DNA from: Thermogemmata fonticola
GTDB taxonomy: Bacteria > Planctomycetota > Planctomycetia > Gemmatales > Gemmataceae
DNA length: 64,000 nt
NCBI RefSeq assembly: GCF_013694095.1
Contig: NZ_JACEFB010000001.1
Location: 62,001 to 126,000, forward strand
Direction: 5' to 3'
The notes under the pieces are model-generated. The model was not told where the DNA came from. It did no database searches and was given only the letters and a program-made list of their open reading frames with translations. The translations under genes were made by a program, and so were the position numbers. Shown in pieces: positions 1-7,351 of this stretch (the stretch's first letter is position 1; every line of letters starts with the position of its first letter).

Positions 1-1
1 T

Positions 2-2863
2 GAGGGTGCGGAGCGCGGCCGCTTTATCGCCATCTTCGAGCAAATCTGTCACGCCGTCGGCTATGTCCATGCCCACCACGTCATCCACCGCGACCTGAAG
101 CCGTCGAACGTCATGGTCGGGGCCTTTGGCGAGGTGCAGGTGATGGACTGGGGCCTGGCCAAGGTGATTGATCCAAACCGGAAGACTGAGCGGCCGGCGG
201 AGGAAGAGGACGATCCGGAGGCCACTGCCGCCTTCGTCACGGCGATTGACACGCCGGAGCGTGGCGGTTCGGCGACGCGGACCGGTAGTGTGCTGGGGAC
301 ACCGGCGTACATGGCACCGGAGCAGGCGGCGGGGCAGATTCGCCGGCTCGACGCCCGCTCGGACGTGTTCGGGCTGGGGGCGATTCTGTGCCAGATTCTC
401 ACCGGCCATCCCCCTTATGAGGGCACGGACGACAATGAACGGCGCGTCAAGGCGGTGCGTGGCGAGCTGGGGGAGGCGTTCGCGCGGTTGGAGGCCTGTG
501 GCGCGGAGCCGGAGCTGGTCGCCCTGTGCAAGCGCTGTCTGGCGTTCCGGCAGGAGGACCGGCCGAGGGACGGCAACGCGGTGGCGGCGGAGGTGGCGGC
601 GATCCGGCAGGCGGCCGAAGAGCGGGCTAGGCGAGCGGAGCTGGAGCGGACCAGGGCCGAGGTGGCGGCGGCGGAGCAGGCGAAGCGTCGGCGGCTGGTG
701 CAGTGGGCCGGCGGGCTGATTGCCGCGGTGCTGCTCTTGGGCCTGGGCATCAGCCTATGGCAGATGAACCGGGCCATCACCGCGGAAGCGGCCGCTAGGG
801 AGGAGCGCGACGCCAAAGCGAAGGCGCTCGAGGCAGAGACCATTGCCCGGCAAAGGGCGATGACGGCCCTGCGGACGTTGACCGACGACATCGTCGAGAA
901 CCAAATGGCCCGAGCGGAAACCCTGACCGAAGAAAACAAGGCGTTCTTGAAGAAGATCATCGAGCACTTCGAGGGTTTCGCGGCGATCACGGCCAATGAC
1001 GCCGAGAGCCGGGCCATCCGCGCCGAGGGTCACGCTCGGGTCGGCTTAATGCGGTATCGGCTGGGCGACTTGAAGGAAGCGGAGGCGGCCTACACCGCCG
1101 CCCTGGACATCCACAAGCAACTGGCGGACGAGTTCCCCACCCGACCCGAATTCCGCCAGGCGCTGGCCCGAAGCCACAACAACCTGGGCGTACTGCTGGC
1201 CGACACGGGCCGGCTGAAGGAGGCGGAGGCGGCCTACACCGCCGCACGGGACATCCAGAAGCAACTGGCGGACGAGTTCCCCACCCGACCCGACTTCCGC
1301 CAGGAGCTGGCCCAAAGCCACAACAACCTGGGCGTGCTGCTGCGTGCCACGGGCCGGCTGAAGGAGGCGGAGGCGGCTTACCGCGACGCCCTTGACCTCC
1401 GCAAGCAACTGGCGGCCGAGTTCCCCACCCGACCCGACTTCCGCCAGGAGCTGGCCCAAAGCCACAACAACCTGGGCGTGCTGCTGGACGCCACGGGCCG
1501 GCTGAAGGAGGCGGAGGCGGCCTACACCGCCGCCTTGGACATCCGCAAGCAACTGGCGGCCGAGTTCCCCACCCGACCCGAATTCCGCCAGGAGCTGGCC
1601 ATAAGCCACAACAACCTGGGCGTGCTGCTGCGCGCCACGGGCCGGCTGAAGGAGGCGGAGGCGGCTTACCGCGACGCCCTTGACCTCCGCAAGCAACTGG
1701 TGGACGAGTTCCCCACCCGACCCGACTTCCGCCAGGAGCTGGCCATAAGCCACAACAACCTGGGCAATCTGCTGCGTGAGACGGGCCGGCTGAAGGAGGC
1801 GGAGGCGGCCTACACCGCCGCACGGGACATCCAGAAGCAACTGGCGGCCGAGTTCCCCACCCGACCCGACTTCCGCCAGGAGCTGGCCCAAAGCCACAAC
1901 AACCTGGGCGTGCTGCTGGACGCCACGGGCCGGCTGAAGGAGGCGGAGGCGGCCTACACCGCCGCCTTGGACATCCGCAAGCAACTGGCGGCCGAGTTCC
2001 CCACGAACCTCGATCTGCGGAACGAGCTTGCCGGCACCTGCGTCAACCTGGCGCTTCTGTGCAACCAGCGCCGCGAGTTCAAGGCGGCGAAGCAGCACCT
2101 CGCCGAAGGAGAGCCGCACCATCAGGCGGCCCTTGAGGCCAATTCGCGTAACCCCACCTACCGGCAGTTTTATCGCAATCACCTGTGGGCCTTGACGGAG
2201 GCCCACGCGGGACTGGGCGAGCAAGCCGACGCCCTGAAGGCAGCCCAGCGCGTGCGCGACCTCGGCTGGGACCCGCCGAAAAACGCCTACGACGCGGCCT
2301 GCGGGCTGGCTTTGTGCATTCCCATCGTGGCAAAGGACGAGCAGCTCGACGCGGACAAGCGCAAGGCGGCGGTGCAGTTCTACGGCGACCAGGCGATGAA
2401 GCTGCTCCGCGAGGCGGTCGAGAAGGGATTCAAGAACGTGGAGCACATGAAGAAGGACACCGACCTGGACCCGCTGCGCGAGCGTGAGGATTTCCAGAAA
2501 CTACTGGCGGAGCTGCCGCAACCGGCCGCCCGGCTGCTGGACATGGTCCACGACGTGGGCGCGGGTCTCAAGCTCAGCGGGCAACTGAATCGCAACACCG
2601 GCACGCTCATCTATCAAGTACGCCTGGAGAAAGACGTGGAGTACGTCATCGGCCTGACCAGCCCTGATCCGAAGGCGCTCGACCCGTACCTGCTTGTCAG
2701 CGATGACAAGAACAAGCAGCTAGCCGAGGATGCCGATTCCGGCGGCAACCAGAACGCGCGGCTGGTGTTCCGGGCGCCGGCGGACGGCGTCTACCGCCTC
2801 CATGCCACCTCGTACAACCAGGGCCAGGGCGACTTTACCCTCACCGTCCGCCGCAAGGAATGA
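2..2863 (+). CDS. Serine/threonine protein kinase with TPR array and C-terminal PPC-like domain (5' end outside window)
   Basis: The reading frame is open from base 2, so the N-lobe lies outside the window. The catalytic loop HRDLKPSN is encoded at bases 86-109, followed by a DWG in place of DFG (VMDWGLAK) and the APE motif (AYMAPEQA). A charged, probably coiled, linker rich in Ala, Glu and Arg leads to one membrane helix at about bases 703-762. This predicts a cytoplasmic kinase and an external sensor part. After it come seven 48-residue repeats with the EAEAAY and HNNLG signatures of TPR units. The last ~110 residues resemble a bacterial pre-peptidase C-terminal (PPC) beta domain. This architecture is common in planctomycete Hanks-type kinases. 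The gene ends naturally just before the phage-derived sequence, so it is probably the host neighbour. The substrate is unknown. Confidence 0.93.
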   Translation, partial: EGAERGRFIAIFEQICHAVGYVHAHHVIHRDLKPSNVMVGAFGEVQVMDWGLAKVIDPNRKTERPAEEEDDPEATAAFVTAIDTPERGGSATRTGSVLGTPAYMAPEQAAGQIRRLDARSDVFGLGAILCQILTGHPPYEGTDDNERRVKAVRGELGEAFARLEACGAEPELVALCKRCLAFRQEDRPRDGNAVAAEVAAIRQAAEERARRAELERTRAEVAAAEQAKRRRLVQWAGGLIAAVLLLGLGISLWQMNRAITAEAAAREERDAKAKALEAETIARQRAMTALRTLTDDIVENQMARAETLTEENKAFLKKIIEHFEGFAAITANDAESRAIRAEGHARVGLMRYRLGDLKEAEAAYTAALDIHKQLADEFPTRPEFRQALARSHNNLGVLLADTGRLKEAEAAYTAARDIQKQLADEFPTRPDFRQELAQSHNNLGVLLRATGRLKEAEAAYRDALDLRKQLAAEFPTRPDFRQELAQSHNNLGVLLDATGRLKEAEAAYTAALDIRKQLAAEFPTRPEFRQELAISHNNLGVLLRATGRLKEAEAAYRDALDLRKQLVDEFPTRPDFRQELAISHNNLGNLLRETGRLKEAEAAYTAARDIQKQLAAEFPTRPDFRQELAQSHNNLGVLLDATGRLKEAEAAYTAALDIRKQLAAEFPTNLDLRNELAGTCVNLALLCNQRREFKAAKQHLAEGEPHHQAALEANSRNPTYRQFYRNHLWALTEAHAGLGEQADALKAAQRVRDLGWDPPKNAYDAACGLALCIPIVAKDEQLDADKRKAAVQFYGDQAMKLLREAVEKGFKNVEHMKKDTDLDPLREREDFQKLLAELPQPAARLLDMVHDVGAGLKLSGQLNRNTGTLIYQVRLEKDVEYVIGLTSPDPKALDPYLLVSDDKNKQLAEDADSGGNQNARLVFRAPADGVYRLHATSYNQGQGDFTLTVRRKE
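1066..2001 (+). repeat. Tandem near-identical 144-bp repeats encoding TPR units
   Basis: Seven units of exactly 48 codons run head to tail inside the kinase gene. The segment GAGTTCCCCACC recurs every 144 bases (for example near 1131 and 1275). Units differ mainly in a few codons (TAALDIRKQ, TAARDIQKQ, RDALDLRKQ types), and the types recur in an alternating pattern. That implies block duplication or gene conversion. Confidence 0.9.
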
Positions 2864-2865
2864 AG

Positions 2866-3101
2866 TTGCAATTTGCTCCGGGGCGGTCCTTCAGCACGTG
2901 GTATTCGACCGGATTGCCAGCGGCGTCGAAAACGATCCCGTCGACGGCGTTCGCATTGAGCGTGGCCAGTTCCGGCGTCGCCACCTGGTCGGCTTCGATC
3001 TGGTCGGGCAGCGGGTGCTGCTCCACGCTCCCCGCGTCGCCGGAGGCCTTGGCCGGCCCTTCGGCGTTCTTGCGGATTTCAGCTTCGAGGTCGTCGGGCA
3101 T
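2866..3101 (-). pseudogene. Chimeric remnant: phage head small protein fused to a fragment of a lambda-type portal protein
   Basis: Read on the minus strand from ATG 3101, the first ~38 residues (starting MPDDLEAEIRKNAEGP) look like the small protein often found beside portal genes in such prophages. From QIEADQVATPEL onward the sequence resembles the middle of lambda gpB-type portal proteins (DGIVFDAAGNPVEYHVLK). After KDRPGAN the frame runs into the antisense of the kinase 3' end, so the portal is cut off at about base 2870. The shared string QIEAD could be the microhomology at which the two genes were joined by deletion. The family matches are from memory and the fusion history is inferred. 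Confidence 0.55.
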
Positions 3102-3230
3102 GTCGGGTCTCGGTCGAAGCGATAGTCACGCGGTGTCGGCAGCGTGGACCTGGCTGCTTATTGGTGACGTATGCCGCTCGCGAAGGAGATGTCCGCCCAG
3201 ACACTCACCGGAGAGGAAATTCTGCTACCG

Positions 3231-3416
3231 CTAGCGATCCGGCCGGGCGGGAGCCGGCGTGGCCTCGAAGGTGACGATCTTCCGGCCGCAGTGGCGACAG
3301 GTCTTCCGTCGGCGGATGCGGCCGTCGCGCAAGGGTTCGGTGTGCGTCGTTTTGAAATGCCGGCAGCCGCACCGCGGACACACCAAGCCCCGCTCGTTCC
3401 GCCGGGTCGAGGTCAT
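3231..3416 (-). CDS. Small zinc-ribbon protein next to terminase
   Basis: The 61-residue product has two CxxC knuckles (CPRCGC and CRHCGR) separated by a basic stretch, DGRIRRRKT. This layout resembles the N-terminal zinc ribbon of NrdR and of small phage transcription regulators. The ATG at 3416 overlaps the terminase stop codon as ATGA, so the two are translationally coupled. This sets the start, although the frame is open further upstream. It is likely a DNA- or RNA-binding accessory protein; the function is not known. Confidence 0.7.
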   Translation of the reverse strand: MTSTRRNERGLVCPRCGCRHFKTTHTEPLRDGRIRRRKTCRHCGRKIVTFEATPAPARPDR

Positions 3417-5680
3417 CGCCGTTTCCTCCGCTGCCATGCGGCGAAGCTGACGCGCTCGCGCTTGGTAAGGGCCTGGCCGTCCGTGCCCGGCAGGACCACG
3501 CCCTGGAGCGAGGCGGCCACGGCGCAGCCGACGAGACCATCGAACCAGTGGTTGTCCCCCCGCTCGGGACGCGGCTTCCACTCATCGACCGTGCGGCCCC
3601 GGCCCTCGGTCTTGACGCGGTACTCGGCGGTCAGATGCTCGGCAAACAGGCGGTGCTGCTCCGGCCGATCGCCAAACAGCGACAGACACCCCCGGTCGCC
3701 CAACGCCACGGCAAGCCTGGCGTAGATGAACGACTTCCAGTAGTTGGTGTCGTACACCACGTGCCGCACCGCTCGCTTGCCCTGCACGTTGGGCATCCGC
3801 CAGTTCAAGCCGACGCGATCCCCCGGCCGCCGCTTGTACTCGCTGAACGGCTGGCTGGAAGCACCGACAAATCGCCCGTGGCTGGGCAGCACAATCCCGG
3901 CATACGCTGATTGCCGGCAGAATTGGTAGACGACATCCGTCGACGACCCCCAATTGGCGTCGATCAGGCAGCGCTCGATTCGCAACAGCGCCCCATCATC
4001 CCGTCGCCACTCGCGGCCCAGGTAGTCCTGGGTCAGCGCTTCCAGCCCCGCGTAGATCGCTCCCTCCAGGCCGCCGGCCTTGGTCACCGCCGCCAGCGTG
4101 GGCCGGGCGTCGCGCAGCGTGAAGTACGGCCGCTTCTGGTCGGGGTAGGTGCCATAGTCGAGGACGTAGCCGGTGAAGTCCTCCTCCCAGGCACAGACGA
4201 CGAAGAACAGCAGATGGGCCTGCACGTCGATGAACATGGTGACGTGGTTGCAACCGATGGGCACTTCGCCGCGCTGCATGCGGTTGAGTTTGCTCGCGAT
4301 CTGGTCGGCGGTCAGTTCGTCCGGCTCGACGGTCTCCTCAGGTAACGGCTCATTCTGGTACTCAGCAAAGAACGCCGCCTCGTCCTGGAGCTTCAAGTTC
4401 ATCGCATGCTGGATGGCCGACAGTTCGTCGGGGTTAAAGCGCTCCGGCCAGGCGACGACGGCGCCGGCATCCATCTCAGCCCGATGCTGCCGATAGAACT
4501 CGGTCGCCTCCTCGCCATGCCCGCCACGGCGGAAACTCTCGGCCCGGATTTCCGCATAGCGTTGCCACAGCTTCTCGTGGGTGGGGAAAGCGTAGATCAT
4601 CTTGGTCCGCTCGCCGTTCCATTCCGGGTGCTTGTCGCGACTCAAGATGTTGTCGGCCATGTCGCCGGGGCGAATCACCGTGCAGGGCATGATGCCGCTG
4701 ATCTTCTTGCCGGGACCGGCCAGGCCCAGTACCGCCCCGGCCAGGATGCTCTCGCGGGTGGCGCACTGGGACAGGCTGCGGGCACTCTCGTCGGTTTGCG
4801 GATCGTCGATGACCACCAGCGTCGGCCGCACCGTCTGACCGTCGGCCCGCTTGTACTTCATGCCGCGAATGCGCCCGGTGATCCCCGCCACCTTGATGAT
4901 CGCCCCGCTGGCCTTGCTGCCGGGAATGGTCGGCAGGACGATCTCGCGGGCGGTCCAGCCGATGTGCGTGCGCTGGCCCTGGTACAGCTGCCCGGCACAG
5001 CGGTTGGCGATGCCGTCGAGGCACTGGATCGGGTAGACGACCTCGGGGAAATCTTCCAACAACAGGTCATTGCCGTCGAGTTCCATCTTGATGGAATCGA
5101 GCATATCCATTGCATGGCCTTCGTCCGAGCCGATGAGGCAAACGAACTCGCGGTGGCCGTAGAGCACCGCCCAGATGCCGGCGCACTCGCAGAGGGTGGT
5201 CTTGCCGCTGCCGCGTGGCATGGCCATCGCAAACAGGCCGCCGCGCAACACGGCCTGCTCGATCTTGGCGATGACCCGGAGGTGGTCCGGCGACCACGGC
5301 AGGTGGAACGTCAGCGGGAAATACTGCTCGCAGAAGAAACGGAAATCTGCCGCCGCCCTCTCCTTTCGCTCCGGGTTCACGACTTCCGGCAAATCGCCGA
5401 TGTCCCGGCCGGCCAGGGACAGCGCGATGTTGCGGGCCCGGGCGCGGGCCTTGAGCGTCTCGTAGGGATCGCCCTCCGGCTCGGGCCTCGGCGTATGCCG
5501 CAGTTGCACGAGCCAGGCGACGTAGCGCACGAGGTCCACGTGCCGAGCGTCGCCGATCCGCAGCCCCGCCCGCACCCGGTGGCGGTGCAACTGCCGCTCG
5601 TTGAGGACCGCGCCCAGCGGGGTCGAGTTGAGCAGCCGGCACAGCTCGCTGGGTCGCAGTCGTCGTGGGTCAAGCGCCAC
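3413..5680 (-). CDS. Phage terminase large subunit (packaging ATPase/nuclease)
   Basis: The product carries a Walker A motif PRGSGKTT and a Walker B motif LVVIDDPQTDES typical of TerL ATPases. The C-terminal half contains acidic patches compatible with an RNase H-like nuclease (MFIDVQ; LIDANWG; RGDNHWFDGLVG). TerL cuts and pumps concatemeric DNA into proheads through the portal. I place the start at GTG 5680: GGGAG lies 8 bases before it and the start overlaps the stop of the preceding gene. The open frame extends to an ATG at 5752, without comparable support. The ~60-residue N-terminal domain resembles the whole upstream 74-aa protein. Without a portal or capsid in the element, any activity would depend on another phage. 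Confidence 0.88.
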   Translation of the reverse strand: MALDPRRLRPSELCRLLNSTPLGAVLNERQLHRHRVRAGLRIGDARHVDLVRYVAWLVQLRHTPRPEPEGDPYETLKARARARNIALSLAGRDIGDLPEVVNPERKERAAADFRFFCEQYFPLTFHLPWSPDHLRVIAKIEQAVLRGGLFAMAMPRGSGKTTLCECAGIWAVLYGHREFVCLIGSDEGHAMDMLDSIKMELDGNDLLLEDFPEVVYPIQCLDGIANRCAGQLYQGQRTHIGWTAREIVLPTIPGSKASGAIIKVAGITGRIRGMKYKRADGQTVRPTLVVIDDPQTDESARSLSQCATRESILAGAVLGLAGPGKKISGIMPCTVIRPGDMADNILSRDKHPEWNGERTKMIYAFPTHEKLWQRYAEIRAESFRRGGHGEEATEFYRQHRAEMDAGAVVAWPERFNPDELSAIQHAMNLKLQDEAAFFAEYQNEPLPEETVEPDELTADQIASKLNRMQRGEVPIGCNHVTMFIDVQAHLLFFVVCAWEEDFTGYVLDYGTYPDQKRPYFTLRDARPTLAAVTKAGGLEGAIYAGLEALTQDYLGREWRRDDGALLRIERCLIDANWGSSTDVVYQFCRQSAYAGIVLPSHGRFVGASSQPFSEYKRRPGDRVGLNWRMPNVQGKRAVRHVVYDTNYWKSFIYARLAVALGDRGCLSLFGDRPEQHRLFAEHLTAEYRVKTEGRGRTVDEWKPRPERGDNHWFDGLVGCAVAASLQGVVLPGTDGQALTKRERVSFAAWQRRKRR

Positions 5681-5894
5681 GCCCCATCTCCCGCACCAGC
5701 CAGGCGGCGTAGTGGACCAGGTGGATCGTCCCGTCGGCGTTGGCCGGGGCACCGGCGGCGAGGTCCGCCTGGAGCATCGCCTCGGTGATCGGCCAGCCGG
5801 ACGCGCGGGCCAGGAGCCGGGCCGCCTCGGCCACGGAAAGCGCCGCCGGGTTCAGGCCGCCGCCGGGCGTCGTGTTGCGCGCGTCCACCATCAT
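5670..5894 (-). CDS. Small protein homologous to the terminase N-terminal domain
   Basis: The 74-residue product starts at ATG 5894, with a purine-rich GGGGCGAGGG just before it, and its stop overlaps the terminase GTG. Its core (LNPAALSVAEAARLL ... HLVHYAAWLVREM) aligns by eye with the terminase N-terminus (LDPRRLRPSELCRLL ... DLVRYVAWLVQLR). The two probably share a fold, a helical DNA-binding-like domain. By position it could act as a small terminase-like or recognition subunit. That role is inferred from location and similarity only. Confidence 0.65.
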   Translation of the reverse strand: MMVDARNTTPGGGLNPAALSVAEAARLLARASGWPITEAMLQADLAAGAPANADGTIHLVHYAAWLVREMGRGA

Positions 5895-6013
5895 CCCTCG
5901 CCCCGAAAAATCTCGCGAATTCCGCTGGAACCGCGCTTGCCTTCGTCCCGACGTCGAGGTAACTGACTCACGCGATGATGAACATGCGAACATCAGTTCC
6001 AGGAGGCCCGACC

Positions 6014-6220
6014 ATGACCAACGCCACAACCCACACCCGACGCCTCGCCCCCGGCACCCTGGTGATCTCGGTCGCCGATGGCGAACCAGGGCGGATCATC
6101 CAGGTCTGCACCTTCCGCCGCAACGGGCTGGATGCCTACAGCTACGTCGTCGAAACCGCCGCGGGCCGCGAGATCTGGCACGCCGACGAGGTGGTCCTCC
6201 CGGTCGCGGACGAGGAATGA
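6014..6220 (+). CDS. Small hypothetical protein of the plus-strand trio
   Basis: An AGGAGG at 6001-6006 precedes ATG 6014. The frame is open upstream, but this start has the best ribosome site. The 68-residue product (GTLVISVADGEPGRIIQ ... EIWHADEVVLPVADEE) looks like a small beta-barrel. I do not recognise a family. It is the first of three closely spaced plus-strand genes facing away from the terminase operon. Confidence 0.65.
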   Translation: MTNATTHTRRLAPGTLVISVADGEPGRIIQVCTFRRNGLDAYSYVVETAAGREIWHADEVVLPVADEE

Positions 6221-6314
6221 AAGCCGAAACCCGCTGCGGCGGGTCGCGGCGGGTGGTTCCCGCCGCCTGAGGATGGCAGCCACACCATCACAACCTCCAA
6301 CGAGGAGACCCATC

Positions 6315-6641
6315 ATGTCCACGAAGAAGAAGACCACACAGACCGAAGCCCCGAAGGCCAAGGCAACAAAAGCAGCCAAGACCACGTCCTCCGACGGTGG
6401 CGCCAAGCCGAAAAAGCTCAGCGCCCTGGACGCCGCCGCCCAGGTCCTGGCCGAAAACGGGCAGGCGATGACCTGCCAGGAGATGATCGAGGCGATGGCC
6501 GCCAAGGGCTACTGGACCAGCCCGGCCGGCAAAACGCCGCACGCCACGCTCTACGCCGCCATCCTCCGCGAGATCACGACCAAGGCCAAGGGGTCTCGAT
6601 TCAGCAAGACCGACCGCGGCAAGTTCGCGCTGGCCCAGTGA
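6315..6641 (+). CDS. HARE-HTH winged-helix protein
   Basis: The 108-residue protein has a Lys/Ala/Thr-rich N-terminal tail (residues 1-35), like histone-H1-type linkers. A HARE-HTH domain follows (LSALDAAAQVLAENG ... GKTPHATLYAAILREI, then FSKTDRGKFALAQ). HARE-HTH domains occur in eukaryotic chromatin proteins, in the delta subunit of RNA polymerase and beside restriction/modification enzymes, and are thought to bind DNA. GAGGAG at 6302-6307 sets the start. A nucleoid or transcription role on the element is plausible. Confidence 0.8.
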   Translation: MSTKKKTTQTEAPKAKATKAAKTTSSDGGAKPKKLSALDAAAQVLAENGQAMTCQEMIEAMAAKGYWTSPAGKTPHATLYAAILREITTKAKGSRFSKTDRGKFALAQ

Positions 6642-6655
6642 AAGGAGCCAACGCC

Positions 6656-6844
6656 ATGACGACCAACAACAACCACGGTGCGGCCGACGACTACGAACGG
6701 GTCCGCCCCGAATGGAGCTGCCCGCGCTGCGGCGAAGACGACATCGATCTTCTCGTTTGGATCGACGACGACCGGGTCTGCTGCGACCATTGCGGCACGA
6801 CCTACAACCCCAACTGGCGGGAGAGCGATTCGCTCGGCGACTAG
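6656..6844 (+). CDS. Small acidic zinc-ribbon protein
   Basis: The 62-residue product contains CPRCG and CDHCG knuckles about 28 residues apart, a four-Cys zinc ribbon with an acidic middle (EDDIDLLVWIDDD). AAAGGAG sits 8-9 bases before ATG 6656 and overlaps the stop of the HARE-HTH gene, so the two are probably co-translated. The function is unknown. Confidence 0.7.
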   Translation: MTTNNNHGAADDYERVRPEWSCPRCGEDDIDLLVWIDDDRVCCDHCGTTYNPNWRESDSLGD

Positions 6845-6870
6845 CCCGTTCCGACAACCCCCTCGCCTGT

Positions 6871-6899
6871 GAGACCCGCTGGCCGGGTCTCTTCTCGTT
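6871..6899 (+). terminator. Hairpin terminator after the plus-strand trio
   Basis: GAGACCCG (6871-6878) pairs with CGGGTCTC (6884-6891) around a 5-base loop, followed by TTCTCGTT. It lies between the convergent plus-strand trio and the DUF1937 gene and could serve both. Confidence 0.6.
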
Positions 6900-6907
6900 G
6901 GTCGCGT

Positions 6908-7351
6908 TCATCCGGGCACCTCCGAAGCGCCGTTGGCCAACACGGCCGTTGCGTTGGCCACGGTTGGGCTCGGGTCCGCCTCCGGCCAACCGGCCGCCAC
7001 ACGGGCCAACGTGGGCGTTCCTGTGGCCAACTCCGGGGCCAGATACCGCACCGGCTTGCCCAACTCCCGCGCGATGCGGATCTCCGCCTGCACGCCGACG
7101 CTCTCCTGCCAGCCAGGCAGCATCAGGACCAGCACCTCGTCGCACCGGGCCAGCAGGGCTCGGTCGAACCGGGACCAGAAAACCCAGCCGGTCGGCAGAC
7201 CATACGCCACCAGCGGATGGCTGTGGACGATCGGCGAACAGACCGGCTGGCCCGCCAGCAAGAGCGCTGCGGCCGCCTGGCACGCGGCGCGATAGCGTTC
7301 CTCGCGGACGGCCGGGTCGGGATGCGAATAGGGCGACGCCAAGTAGATCAT
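6908..7351 (-). CDS. DUF1937 family protein (nucleoside deoxyribosyltransferase-like fold)
   Basis: The 147-residue product begins MIYLASPYSHPDP and has the family landmarks SPIVHSHPL, DRALLARCDEVLVL and GWQESVGV. DUF1937/DUF4406 proteins resemble nucleoside 2-deoxyribosyltransferases and are frequent in phages, but their substrate is not established. ATG 7351 overlaps the methylase stop as ATGA, so the two are coupled. A role in nucleotide metabolism or DNA modification beside the methylase would fit. Confidence 0.8.
   Translation of the reverse strand: MIYLASPYSHPDPAVREERYRAACQAAAALLLAGQPVCSPIVHSHPLVAYGLPTGWVFWSRFDRALLARCDEVLVLMLPGWQESVGVQAEIRIARELGKPVRYLAPELATGTPTLARVAAGWPEADPSPTVANATAVLANGASEVPG

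Noticed and set aside
1066-2001. Regular repeats suggesting a CRISPR array
   Set aside because: The 144-base units are in frame, have no spacers and encode TPR units.
3231-3416. Calling the 61-aa zinc-ribbon protein NrdR
   Set aside because: It has only the zinc ribbon and lacks the ATP-cone domain; the phage context argues against it.
4406-5788. 460-codon plus-strand frame opposite the terminase gene
   Set aside because: Antisense shadow of a conserved gene; no family resemblance or ribosome site.
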